Assembly (NCBI GenBank): GCA_016802295.1
Contig: JAESIW010000210.1
Location: forward strand, 62,001-126,000
Direction of reading: 5' to 3'
DNA: 64,000 bases
Source of the DNA: Brachionus rotundiformis
Taxonomy: Eukaryota > Rotifera > Eurotatoria > Ploima > Brachionidae
The stretch's first letter is position 1; every line of letters begins with the position of its first letter. The notes beneath the pieces were generated by a model that was given only the letters and a program-made list of their open reading frames with translations, was not told where the DNA came from and made no database searches. Both the position numbers and the translations under genes were made by a program. Shown piece after piece: positions 35,642 through 44,699 of the stretch.

Positions 35642-37279
35642 TTACAGTAAAATTATTACCACATAAACCACAGCTAATACAACCATTGCCAATAACGTTT
35701 GTTTGCCACTGTAATTGTTTATACTTAAAGCTTTATAATTGGCATTGCTTATTTTAGACTTTGCTATTAAGCTTGGTTTATAAATATTTACTTTTGTAGT
35801 AGTGTTTAAAACTTGTAACACGCTTAATTTTACTGCACTTACTAGTAAATATAGTATATTTGGCAATGCATTGCTATAATTTTTAGTAATAGCATAAAAC
35901 ACTGTGTACAATGCAACCGCTGTAATTATGTTTTCTAACATATAAATGCTGGCTTGTTTTACATTTACTGCAAATAAACCACCTATACCGTAGGCCAATA
36001 GTAAAGCAAATACTAGCACATACGCCACTAATTGCATTATAAAGCCATAGTTGTAAGTAATATTTTTGTTAATTTGCTTAGTGTAATTAATTGCTTTATG
36101 CATTAGTGGAAAAGCCAATATAGAGCCAGACATAGCCCCTAAAGCCACAAATATGTATTCTATATAATGTGCAACGTGGTGTAGCTGTATGTGTAGCCAG
36201 TATTTTGCCACGTAGCCACCTAAACCTATAAAACTTAAGTTTTCTAGGGCAAAAAGCGTAATTATTATTCCGTTAAGGCTAAAAATATTAATTTTTTTAT
36301 AAATTGTATCTAAACTTGTGGCGTTATGTTTATGTTGTAAATTATGCAACACAAAAAACATAGGCAGTTTAAACAATGTGGCAATTAATAGATAACTTAA
36401 CGCTATAGCATTGCTGGTAAAACCTAATATAAACACGGTTAGCCCTAGGCTATGCATTACGTTGTAGGCTAAGCGTTTGCGTAGGTTGGCTTCAAAAAAA
36501 GCTAGTATAAAAGGGTATGTGGTAATTATTGCACCAAAAATTGCTAGTATAGGCGTATTAGCAAACAAGCTATATAGCACAAATACGGCAGATTTAGTAG
36601 TGTAAATTGCTAAAAAAATTGCAGAATAACTAGAACTTTGGCTGTATCCATTAACTAACCACGCACTTAACGGAGGCAAAGCCAAGTTTATTAATAATGC
36701 AAACAATAAGCAATAACTAGCAAAGTTGCTTAAATTAATATTGGTTATGCTAAAGGTAAAGTATAAATTACTGTAATTTATAGTGCCTATTAAAAATAGT
36801 ACTCCGCTTAGGGCATGCACTATAAAATAGTTTATTGCTACGCTTTTTTTTACCACACTGTTAGAAAACGCTATAATTAAGGCACCTAATACTGCAAGAA
36901 TCTCCCAGTATAGTAAAACAAAAAATAAATTTTTATTGTATATTATTCCTAAACTGGTGGCAAAGTAGGTAAAAATTATACCAATTTCGGTAATGTTAGT
37001 ATTTTTTACCGAACTTAAAAATACAAACCCTATAATAAACAATGCACTAAAAAATATTAAAAAATTAAATTTAATATTGGTAAAATCTGCAAACAATGCA
37101 AAAACATTACCCCCAGAGGTTTCGCCTTGTGTGTAACTTTGTGCCATATAAAATAAATTTAAAAATACTACTAAAAATATAAAGCAAAACATTATACTGC
37201 GTTTAAATAGTGTGTTATTGTTAAAAAATATTAACAATAAACTTATAATTAGTAAAAATATAATTATGGTGTTTATCAT
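35642..37279 (-). CDS. Mrp/complex I-type proton-conducting membrane subunit (third NuoM/N-like)
   Basis: The 545-residue protein is a polytopic membrane protein of about 14 helices belonging to the NuoL/M/N-MrpA/D family. The conserved Glu in the fifth-helix region (LLYWEILAVLG) and a Lys in IYTTKSAVF are kept, as in proton-pumping antiporter-like subunits. It is the last gene of the Mrp-like operon, 14 bases after the previous one. It is more diverged than its two paralogues, so its exact equivalence is uncertain. Confidence 0.8.
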   Translation of the reverse strand: MINTIIIFLLIISLLLIFFNNNTLFKRSIMFCFIFLVVFLNLFYMAQSYTQGETSGGNVFALFADFTNIKFNFLIFFSALFIIGFVFLSSVKNTNITEIGIIFTYFATSLGIIYNKNLFFVLLYWEILAVLGALIIAFSNSVVKKSVAINYFIVHALSGVLFLIGTINYSNLYFTFSITNINLSNFASYCLLFALLINLALPPLSAWLVNGYSQSSSYSAIFLAIYTTKSAVFVLYSLFANTPILAIFGAIITTYPFILAFFEANLRKRLAYNVMHSLGLTVFILGFTSNAIALSYLLIATLFKLPMFFVLHNLQHKHNATSLDTIYKKINIFSLNGIIITLFALENLSFIGLGGYVAKYWLHIQLHHVAHYIEYIFVALGAMSGSILAFPLMHKAINYTKQINKNITYNYGFIMQLVAYVLVFALLLAYGIGGLFAVNVKQASIYMLENIITAVALYTVFYAITKNYSNALPNILYLLVSAVKLSVLQVLNTTTKVNIYKPSLIAKSKISNANYKALSINNYSGKQTLLAMVVLAVVYVVIILL

Positions 37280-37293
37280 TTTAAGTTACCTAT

Positions 37294-38772
37294 TTATTGG
37301 TTTAAATACATTAATACATAAGGGCTGGCAAAAAATAGCAATATTATGCAAGCACTAACCACTAACAAGGCTATATTTATGCTTTTGCTTTTAATAATTG
37401 TATGTTGATTTTGCTTGCTTGTGTGGGTATTAAAATACATGGTATAAATTACTGGCATAAAGTATAGTAGTTGCAGTATGGTAGAAATTATTATAACTAC
37501 TACAACATAGTAATTACTTGCCAGCAAAGCAGCGTTTATAATTGCATATTTACTGCTAAAGCCAATGGTAAACGGCGTGCCTACTAACGAAAGTGCCCCT
37601 AATGTAAATGCAAATGCAGTTATGGGCATTTGTTTGGCTATACCTTTTAGTTGATCTATGTTGTAAATATGTGCTAAGCTTATAAAAGCGCCGGCGGCAA
37701 AAAACAAAGCAATTTTAGAAAAAGCATGTGCCAGTATATGTAAATAAGCGGCCGATACTCCAGCAGGGGTTAAAATTAAACCTGCCACCACAATATAGCT
37801 TAATTGCGATACCGTAGAATAAGCCAACATTTTTTTTATACTGTTTTGAAAAATAGCCACAGAAGACCCAATAATTATAGTAGCCAACGGTATAGTAATA
37901 ACTATATAGTACAGCCAGCTTTGGGTTAACATGTTGTATAAATAGTTAATTCCGTAGATTTCATTAATAACTTTTAGCATAATAAACACACCGCTTTTTA
38001 CCACTGCAACGGCGTGCAACAACGCACTTACTGGGGTAGGGGCAACCATTGCGTTAGGCAACCAAATGTGTACCGGCATTATTCCTGCTTTTGCTACCCC
38101 AAACATAAACAACAAAAAGCTTACAAATACTGCTAATTGCGATAATCCTATACCGTATAGTATACCGTTAACATTGTAATTAGTGTGGTTAGCCCAAACT
38201 AAAATTGTTACTACACCAGCTAAAAATAACGTTACCGATGTTACGGTTAACGTATATAAATAAGTTTTAACGTTGGCTTTTGTGGCTTGTGTGTAGTAAA
38301 AGCCCACTAACGGCAGGGTTGCTAGTGTTAAAATTTCGTAAAATATAAACGATGTTACCAAGTTTCCGCTAAAAGCTATGCAATTGGTGGCAAATATAGA
38401 TAACGAAAAAAAACTAAAAAATATACTTTGCTTGTTAGATTTATACGCTCTTAAATAGCCTACAGTATATATTATGCTTATTATCCATAAAAAGTTTACC
38501 ATTAATGCAAATGCAATGTTTATTTTACTTAAGGTAAAATATATATTAATATTGCTAAACTTTATTATAGTTATAGTTGCTTGCAAATAATTGTTATTAA
38601 TATACTGTACTAACAATATTAAGCTAAGCACAAAACTAACTACAGCTAATGTGGTGTTTGTGGTGTCTCTGGTGTTGGGGTGTTTGTGTAAAAATAGCAC
38701 AATAAATGTGGTTAACAAAGGCACTAGCAAGGTTAAAGCTAAAATTAGGGTTATATTCATGGTTATATTCAT
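37294..38772 (-). CDS. Mrp-type antiporter subunit, NuoL/MrpA-N-like
   Basis: The 492-residue polytopic protein has GYLRAYK, the Glu of FYEILTLATLPLVGF, the lysine-bearing GVAKAGIMPVHIWLPNAM and the PTPVSALLHAVAVVKSG segment, which are the core motifs of the antiporter-like family and closest to NuoL/MrpA N-terminal domains. It probably takes the place of the missing full-length MrpA. The start is uncertain by three codons (MNITMN); it ends 14 bases before the next subunit gene. Confidence 0.82.
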   Translation of the reverse strand: MNITMNITLILALTLLVPLLTTFIVLFLHKHPNTRDTTNTTLAVVSFVLSLILLVQYINNNYLQATITIIKFSNINIYFTLSKINIAFALMVNFLWIISIIYTVGYLRAYKSNKQSIFFSFFSLSIFATNCIAFSGNLVTSFIFYEILTLATLPLVGFYYTQATKANVKTYLYTLTVTSVTLFLAGVVTILVWANHTNYNVNGILYGIGLSQLAVFVSFLLFMFGVAKAGIMPVHIWLPNAMVAPTPVSALLHAVAVVKSGVFIMLKVINEIYGINYLYNMLTQSWLYYIVITIPLATIIIGSSVAIFQNSIKKMLAYSTVSQLSYIVVAGLILTPAGVSAAYLHILAHAFSKIALFFAAGAFISLAHIYNIDQLKGIAKQMPITAFAFTLGALSLVGTPFTIGFSSKYAIINAALLASNYYVVVVIIISTILQLLYFMPVIYTMYFNTHTSKQNQHTIIKSKSINIALLVVSACIILLFFASPYVLMYLNQ

Positions 38773-38774
38773 GG

Positions 38775-40280
38775 TTATATTTGCAAACTATTATTAGAAA
38801 TTATATTAATTATGTTAAACACTACATTAGGCATAAAGGTTAAAGTTATATTTATTGCTATAATTATAAAAACCGCCAAATACATATAAAAAGGTACATT
38901 GTTAACCGCAATGTTTGTGTTTTGTTGTTCTGTAGGTTTAATAGATGGTTGCCATAAATGAAACAACACTTTAAAGCCATAACCCAAACTAATAACCGAA
39001 GCCACCAATACTAAAGCAGTATAAACATATAACTGGCTACTAATTAGTGCGTAAATTAATTGCAATTTAGCAAAAAACATTAAACTAGGAGGCAACGCTA
39101 TTAACGAAAACACCCCAAACACAATAGCAAAAAATGTTACAGGAATTTTATGCCCAACACCTTGTAAGTTATTTAAATTGGTAGTGCCAAATTGCACTTG
39201 TAGTATACCTGCTAGCAAAAACAAGCTAACCTTAACCAAAGCATGCGCCACAATTAACAACAAAGCGGCCGAACTTGCTTGCGTAGTATTTATAGCTAAA
39301 GCTAACATTATAAAGCCTATTTGCGATAACGAAGAAAGTGCAAGAAGTTCTTTAAAATTATTGGTTTTAGTAGCCCACAAACCAAATACAAAACTACTAC
39401 ACAAGGCTAGTACGGCGGTAATTTGCAATAGGGTATCTACTTTTATAGAGTTATTAATACCTAGCATTATAATTATTATTTTTATAAATACGTAAATACT
39501 GGTTTTGCTAGATACTCCAGAAAAAAACGCCGTAGCACTAACCGGTGCATTTTTATACACGCTAGGTAGCCAAAACGCTAACGGAAAAACCGCAATTTTT
39601 ATTATTAAACCCACAAAAATAAACAACATACCTATAGCTAAAGCATAATTAAAGCTTGCTTGCTGAATAGACAACGCTAAAGTGGTTATGTTTAATGTGC
39701 CGTATAGTACATATAAAAAACCTATACCAAATACATAAAACGAAGCCCCAATAGTGCCTATTATTAAATAATTAAAAGCAGATAAATACGCTTTTTTAGT
39801 ACTAGACATAGAAATTAAAATATACGAAGTTAACGCAGAAATTTCTATAAATACAAATAAATTAAAAGCATCGTTAGTGGCAATTATACCCATAAAACCC
39901 GCTATGTTTAGCAAAAAAACCACATTAAACAAGTAATAGCGATTAAACCCAACCTGATAAATGGTAAGCTTATAATTATATAAAGAAACCAAAAACGCTA
40001 TTACACTTATTAATAAAATAAACACAGCGTTTAAATAATCTACTTTGTACTCTATACCAAAAGGGGCAATAAAACTACCAAAAAAGTAGTGGTATACGTT
40101 GTTATCTTTTAAAAAATACAATATTAGCAAACTAAATACCACTAAAAACAAAGTAGTTAGATTGGTTAATATATAAGATATTTTATTGTTTTTAAAAAAC
40201 ACCATAACTAAAGCCATAGTTATTGGCACTATAACTATTAGTGGTAGCAAAATTTCTATTAAGTAAGCGTTTAGTTGCAT
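38775..40280 (-). CDS. mrpD: Mrp antiporter subunit D
   Basis: The 501-residue protein is a NuoN/MrpD-type membrane subunit with FVFIEISALTSYILISMSS (the key Glu), AVFPLAFWLPSVYKNAPVSATAFFSG (start of helix 8, with the conserved Lys before it in IIKIAVF) and LALSSLSQIGFI. It follows mrpC by 4 bases, the standard C-D order in Mrp operons. It exchanges Na+ or K+ for protons with the other subunits. Two related proteins follow it. Confidence 0.9.
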   Translation of the reverse strand: MQLNAYLIEILLPLIVIVPITMALVMVFFKNNKISYILTNLTTLFLVVFSLLILYFLKDNNVYHYFFGSFIAPFGIEYKVDYLNAVFILLISVIAFLVSLYNYKLTIYQVGFNRYYLFNVVFLLNIAGFMGIIATNDAFNLFVFIEISALTSYILISMSSTKKAYLSAFNYLIIGTIGASFYVFGIGFLYVLYGTLNITTLALSIQQASFNYALAIGMLFIFVGLIIKIAVFPLAFWLPSVYKNAPVSATAFFSGVSSKTSIYVFIKIIIIMLGINNSIKVDTLLQITAVLALCSSFVFGLWATKTNNFKELLALSSLSQIGFIMLALAINTTQASSAALLLIVAHALVKVSLFLLAGILQVQFGTTNLNNLQGVGHKIPVTFFAIVFGVFSLIALPPSLMFFAKLQLIYALISSQLYVYTALVLVASVISLGYGFKVLFHLWQPSIKPTEQQNTNIAVNNVPFYMYLAVFIIIAINITLTFMPNVVFNIINIISNNSLQI

Positions 40281-40284
40281 TTTG

Positions 40285-40650
40285 TTATTTATTTTGTTGG
40301 TTAATGGTTATTATTTCTTCTTCGTTTAACGTATTATAGTTTTTATAAATTTTATACATTAAAGCACAAGCCACCGATGTAGTAGCTATACCAACCACAA
40401 TTGCGGTTAACATTAATACATGTGGCAATGGATTTGCCAATAGTTGTTGTGCTTTACTAGGGTTAAAAATAGGTGCTTTAGAGTTAGATATACTAGCTGT
40501 AAATACATAAAATACTACAATTCCACTTTGAAAAAGAGCCAACCCCAAAACCTTAACCAATAAGTTTTTATTAGTTATTATTACATACAAACCAGCCATA
40601 AACATAACAAAACATATAACGTATACATAGTTAAAAGCTAAAATATGCAT
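40285..40650 (-). CDS. mrpC: Mrp antiporter subunit C (NuoK-like)
   Basis: The 121-residue protein has three membrane helices and the NuoK/MrpC pattern LVKVLGLALFQSGIVVFYVF and PLPHVLMLTAIVVGIATTSVACAL. It belongs to the Na+/H+ antiporter core. The gene sits between the MrpB-like fusion and mrpD, with 4 bases to mrpD and 19 to the upstream gene. Confidence 0.92.
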   Translation of the reverse strand: MHILAFNYVYVICFVMFMAGLYVIITNKNLLVKVLGLALFQSGIVVFYVFTASISNSKAPIFNPSKAQQLLANPLPHVLMLTAIVVGIATTSVACALMYKIYKNYNTLNEEEIITINQQNK

Positions 40651-40669
40651 TTTATTCTCCTTTTATTTT

Positions 40670-41686
40670 TTATTTGTTTTGTAATTGTTGGTAAAATTTA
40701 CTAGTAATTATTAACATTGCACTAAATACGGTTATACCAACGCCGGCTTCTATACTTAATAAGCCATAATGGTAAGAATGTTGTGGGTTGTTGCCAAATA
40801 CAATGTAATCTAAAAAAGTTTTACCCATTAACATAGTAACTATACCAGTACCAACGTAAACAAAAGCCCCAAAGGCTAACATATAAACCTGATGTTTAAT
40901 TGAAAGCATAGCATAATGGTTAGATGCTTTTAATATAATAAATAAAATATATGGCGTAGCCATTATTACCCCAGCCTGAAAACCACCACCAGGGCCGTAA
41001 TCGCCATGTAATTGCACGTATATAGCAAATAGTAAAACTAGGGGCATTAAAGACAATATGGCAGATGTTTGCACGTAGTTAAAATCTTTGTAATATCTAA
41101 CCACAGGCTCGGGGGTAGGTTCGGTTTTAAAGCTTTTATTTTGTAATATGGTTAAAACTCCTAATGCCGCTATTGCTATTACTATGGTTTCGCCCATGGT
41201 GTCAAACCCTCTAAAACTACCTAACACCATGGTTACAATGTTTGGTACTTTGTACACATTGTAGCTTTCTGTGGTGTAGGCGTTGTAAACGTAGTTGTGG
41301 CTAGGGTTGTATAAACTATTAAATTGCGGTATATGTAACATAGATAACAACAAACCTATACCAACCAAAGCAAAACTACCAAACAAAAGTACTTTGCCAT
41401 GCAATTTAAACGTATAGTTAGTAGATTGTACGTTATTATAATTATAATAATTGTATTGGTTGGTTAATTTAAGAGTAATTAAAAACAATACGGTAGCTAT
41501 GCCAGACCCTATGGCAATTTCGGTAAAGGCAACATCTAAAGCGTTGGTTATTATATAAATTATTGCACTAAAAAAAGATATAAAGCCACTAATAATAATT
41601 TTTATAAAAATATCTTTTACGTATACAATGGCAATAACAAAAATTAATAACAGTACTATAAAAAATAATAATAGTATATCTTGCAT
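40670..41686 (-). CDS. mrpB: MrpB with fused DUF4040/MrpA-C-type domain
   Basis: The 338-residue membrane protein joins two modules. Residues about 1-75 carry ALDVAFTEIAIGSGIATVLFL, typical of the MbhD/DUF4040 part found at the C-terminus of MrpA. Residues about 200-335 contain LHGDYGPGGGFQAGVIMA, the MrpB hallmark, and a final helix pair. So the missing MrpA is apparently split: its C-terminal module is here and its N-terminal module is replaced by NuoL-like subunits further down. Position is between mrpG and mrpC. Confidence 0.85.
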   Translation of the reverse strand: MQDILLLFFIVLLLIFVIAIVYVKDIFIKIIISGFISFFSAIIYIITNALDVAFTEIAIGSGIATVLFLITLKLTNQYNYYNYNNVQSTNYTFKLHGKVLLFGSFALVGIGLLLSMLHIPQFNSLYNPSHNYVYNAYTTESYNVYKVPNIVTMVLGSFRGFDTMGETIVIAIAALGVLTILQNKSFKTEPTPEPVVRYYKDFNYVQTSAILSLMPLVLLFAIYVQLHGDYGPGGGFQAGVIMATPYILFIILKASNHYAMLSIKHQVYMLAFGAFVYVGTGIVTMLMGKTFLDYIVFGNNPQHSYHYGLLSIEAGVGITVFSAMLIITSKFYQQLQNK

Positions 41687-41688
41687 GG

Positions 41689-42030
41689 TTACTCGTTAGG
41701 GTTAGATGTTTCTGTGTTTATATCTTGCAAAGCTTGGCTTACTAAATTATTTTTTACCACTAAGGCCTGCATAAAACTATAACAAGCAGGTGCACTAATT
41801 AAAACTACAACAATAGTTAGTAGTAAAACTTTTAGGCTAGCCAAGGTAAACCCAATGCTTAACATTACGCTAATTGCAATTAAAGGCACGCCCATGGTAT
41901 CTATTAGGCCTAATGCGTGTTGTTTGGTATAAACATCTGGCATTTTAAATACGCCAAGGGTGGCAACGGCAATAAAAAATATTCCGCTTAACATAAAAAA
42001 CCATTTTAGTAGTAATAAAGCAATGTCCAT
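41689..42030 (-). CDS. mrpG: Mrp antiporter subunit G
   Basis: The 113-residue protein has three membrane helices and the MrpG/MnhG pattern GVFKMPDVYTKQHALGLIDTMGVPLI. It is a small subunit required for Mrp antiporter assembly. It lies 2 bases before the MrpB-like gene and 18 bases after mrpF, on the minus strand. Confidence 0.92.
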   Translation of the reverse strand: MDIALLLLKWFFMLSGIFFIAVATLGVFKMPDVYTKQHALGLIDTMGVPLIAISVMLSIGFTLASLKVLLLTIVVVLISAPACYSFMQALVVKNNLVSQALQDINTETSNPNE

Positions 42031-42048
42031 AGCAGTGGGGTATCCATT

Positions 42049-42318
42049 TTATTTATTAGGGTTGTTATTTTTTAAATTAATTTTTAAATACTTACTTATA
42101 GCCAAGGTAGAAGTAAAACTTAACAATGCATATAACAGTACAATATCCATATAAACCGAGTTGTTAGTGTAAACTAAAAACAACATTAAAAACACAATAA
42201 CTAAAGTGTTAAAGCTAATTATAAGCTGTACTTTTTCTATGGGTTTTTGGGCAATAAAAAAAGCGATTACAAAAGCAATTATTATTACAGAAATACAAAT
42301 TAAGCCAAATAGTATCAT
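42049..42318 (-). CDS. mrpF: Mrp antiporter subunit F
   Basis: The 89-residue protein has three membrane helices with VIVFLMLFLVYTNNSVYMDIVLLYALLSFTSTLAISKYL (described by pieces: YMDIVLLYALLSF), which fits MrpF, where the conserved Asp before the last helix is kept. It lies between mrpE (4 bases upstream) and mrpG. Confidence 0.88.
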   Translation of the reverse strand: MILFGLICISVIIIAFVIAFFIAQKPIEKVQLIISFNTLVIVFLMLFLVYTNNSVYMDIVLLYALLSFTSTLAISKYLKINLKNNNPNK

Positions 42319-42322
42319 AGTG

Positions 42323-42799
42323 TTAAATATCTTTTGTGTTATTGGGTTCTAGTTCTTTATTTTTAATAAACATGGTGTTTTGCAGTATGCCGTCTTGGCT
42401 GTGTTCGTCTAACGAATGTATAACATAAACCTTAGAAGACACATACAAAACCAATGTACCTGGGGTTAGCGTTATAGAATTAGCCAAGTTAACTAATAAC
42501 GATTTACACTCCATTACATTTTCTACTTTTATAATTTTTGGATTTATTTTATTGCTTAAAATAACCTTTGCCACATGAATATTAGCTAAAATTATTTCTT
42601 TAACCATGTACGGAATATAAAAAAACACGTATTCTAAACGTTTAACGTTAAAACCTAAATGGTAGTTAAGTTTAAAATTAGTTTGTTGCATTAAAATTAG
42701 TATTACAACAATAAACAATAAACCCGGAACTAAAGGCAACGCCGTTAATAAACCAGATAACGCAAACCATAAAATTACTAAAAATATACCAACAAACAT
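42323..42799 (-). CDS. mrpE: Mrp antiporter subunit E
   Basis: The 158-residue protein has two N-terminal membrane helices and a soluble C-terminal part with SLLVNLANSITLTPGTLVLYV, the MrpE signature, followed by YVIHSLDEHS. It is the first gene of the Mrp-like operon (E-F-G-B-C-D plus two paralogues). The operon promoter should lie in the 227-base gap shared with the divergent phage cassette. Confidence 0.92.
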   Translation of the reverse strand: MFVGIFLVILWFALSGLLTALPLVPGLLFIVVILILMQQTNFKLNYHLGFNVKRLEYVFFYIPYMVKEIILANIHVAKVILSNKINPKIIKVENVMECKSLLVNLANSITLTPGTLVLYVSSKVYVIHSLDEHSQDGILQNTMFIKNKELEPNNTKDI

Positions 42800-43026
42800 T
42801 TTAAGTTTTCCTTTTTTGCATAATGGTTAATTTTTGGCTATAAATATGGGCTACACCATAGCCTTGTGTACAAATTTGCATAATAAAAAAATATATAATA
42901 GTATATTAGCAGGTTTAGTAAGATATGTAAATAATCTTATTACAACTTATACTTACAACTGTTTTTATAAGCATTTGTATCTGTTATTATTTTATCATAA
43001 ATTTCTTTAATAAACATTTAATAGTT
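42800..43026. promoter_or_regulatory. Divergent region between Mrp operon and phage cassette
   Basis: This 227-base AT-rich gap must hold the start signals for both mrpE (minus) and the terminase gene (plus). A TATAAT lies at about 42895-42900, but I cannot pair it with a good -35 box. GGCTAT and ATAGCC at about 42836-42863 form a short inverted repeat. No phage attachment site or repressor gene is seen. Confidence 0.35.
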
Positions 43027-44601
43027 ATGAAAAAAAACACCACGCTAATAAGTAATAAACTTAGTTATTTGCAATTTACTAAACAATATTTGTATATACG
43101 CACTAAAAATAATTTAGTAAATAACTTTACTTTAAATGCCGAGCAAAAATATATATACCAACAAACCATTGCACAATTTAAAAGTGTAAGTAATAACCGT
43201 ATATTGGTTTTAAAACCCAGACAAATAGGTAGTACTACATTTTTTTGTAGTTATAGTTTTTACAAAACGTTTTTGCATAGTGGGTTAAAAACTTTTGTGT
43301 TATCGCACAGGCAGTCTAGCACTAATAATTTGTTTGATATTATATTGCGTTTTTATACAAAATTACCAGAAGACAACCAAGTAAAAGCCTTAATTACCAG
43401 AAATAAATCTATAGTGTTTAGCCAGCAAGATAGTGCTTATAATTTTGCTACGGCGGGTTCTAAAGAAGTTGGCAGGGGCGATACTATTCAGTTTTTTCAT
43501 GGTAGCGAAGTAGCCTTTTGGCCTAATGCCAGCAACCATATTGCATCGGTTTTATCTGCAGTGCCTACTAAAAATAGCCATGTGTTTTTAGAAAGTACTT
43601 CGGCCGGCCCCAGTGGTGCTTTTTACGATTTATGCATGGATGCTATAAGCAACAAAAACGGTTACAAATTAATTTTTATTCCGTGGTTTTGGCATAAAGA
43701 TTATAGCACAAAAAACAACAATATTAATGTGCTAGATTTACCTAAAGATTGGCTAGAATATAAAAACACTTACGGTTTAAGCAGCAACCAATTAATTTGG
43801 GCTTATAATCAAAATTCTATGTTAAGCCTTAATAACCAAAATAATTCGCCCAGTAATGTATTTTTTAAAGAATACCCTGCTTCGGTGCAAGAAGCCTTTA
43901 AGTATAGCAATAATAATAATTTAATTCAGGCAAGCGATTTACAAAATCAGGCATTAGATAAAAATTTTAGTAGCGTATTGCACAACAATAAGTACGATTT
44001 ATTTTGCGAACAACTAAAAAGCCAACCCATAATACTAGGCGTAGATATGGCCTACGGTGGCGAAGATAGTTGCTATATTATAGATAGAATGGGTAGTTTT
44101 ATAGGCTTTAACGTTAATACCAAAATAAACACTAAAAACACTATGCACATTGTTGGTTTAATTAAACAATACGTAGAAAAATTTAATTGCACCAACATTT
44201 TTATAGATGTTGCCGGCGGGGGCGTTGGTGTGTGCGACAGACTAGCAGAAATTGGTATTTACGCTAATAAAGTGCATTTTGCTTCTGCCCCAACCAACAA
44301 GCAAAAATTTGTTAACATTAGGGCAGAAATGTGGTATGCAGTTAAAAATTTTATACAAAACAACGGTTTTATTATTAACGATAGTTGGATTTTGCACCAG
44401 TTAAGTAATGTTGGCTTTTTTTATACATCTAGCGGGCAAATACAGTTGCAATCTAAAGATGAAATAAAAAAATTGCTTAAATATTCGCCAGATGCAGGCG
44501 ATGCTATAGCTTTAACTTTTGCTAAAGAAATTTACGCCAATAAAATTATAAAAACTGTAACCAACCATAACGGCAACCTTTACAACCCTTTAAATTTTTA
44601 A
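43027..44601 (+). CDS. Phage terminase large subunit
   Basis: The 524-residue protein has a Walker A-like motif LKPRQIGSTT (62-71), the Walker B region FFHGSEVAFW (E161), the coupling-type FLESTS and a C-terminal RNase H-like nuclease with D in LGVDMAYGGED, D in IFIDVAGGGVG and D in PDAGDAIAL. It would cut and pump DNA into procapsids. All motor and nuclease residues look intact. No small terminase gene lies next to it. It is the first gene of a nine-gene cassette in the order typical of short-tailed phages. Confidence 0.92.
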   Translation: MKKNTTLISNKLSYLQFTKQYLYIRTKNNLVNNFTLNAEQKYIYQQTIAQFKSVSNNRILVLKPRQIGSTTFFCSYSFYKTFLHSGLKTFVLSHRQSSTNNLFDIILRFYTKLPEDNQVKALITRNKSIVFSQQDSAYNFATAGSKEVGRGDTIQFFHGSEVAFWPNASNHIASVLSAVPTKNSHVFLESTSAGPSGAFYDLCMDAISNKNGYKLIFIPWFWHKDYSTKNNNINVLDLPKDWLEYKNTYGLSSNQLIWAYNQNSMLSLNNQNNSPSNVFFKEYPASVQEAFKYSNNNNLIQASDLQNQALDKNFSSVLHNNKYDLFCEQLKSQPIILGVDMAYGGEDSCYIIDRMGSFIGFNVNTKINTKNTMHIVGLIKQYVEKFNCTNIFIDVAGGGVGVCDRLAEIGIYANKVHFASAPTNKQKFVNIRAEMWYAVKNFIQNNGFIINDSWILHQLSNVGFFYTSSGQIQLQSKDEIKKLLKYSPDAGDAIALTFAKEIYANKIIKTVTNHNGNLYNPLNF

Positions 44602-44699
44602 CGTTTTATTGCCTTAAAACCGTAAAATTTTAAAACCTTTAACCTTACTTACCAACCCTTTAAAAATAAGCAATTTTTTAATACTAGGAAAATAAAATT

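Noticed and set aside
42900..42912. TAGTATATTAGCA shared with the rne/amiC spacer near 5458
   Set aside because: A 13-base AT-rich match between two spacers is expected by chance often enough in such DNA; no further flanking identity.
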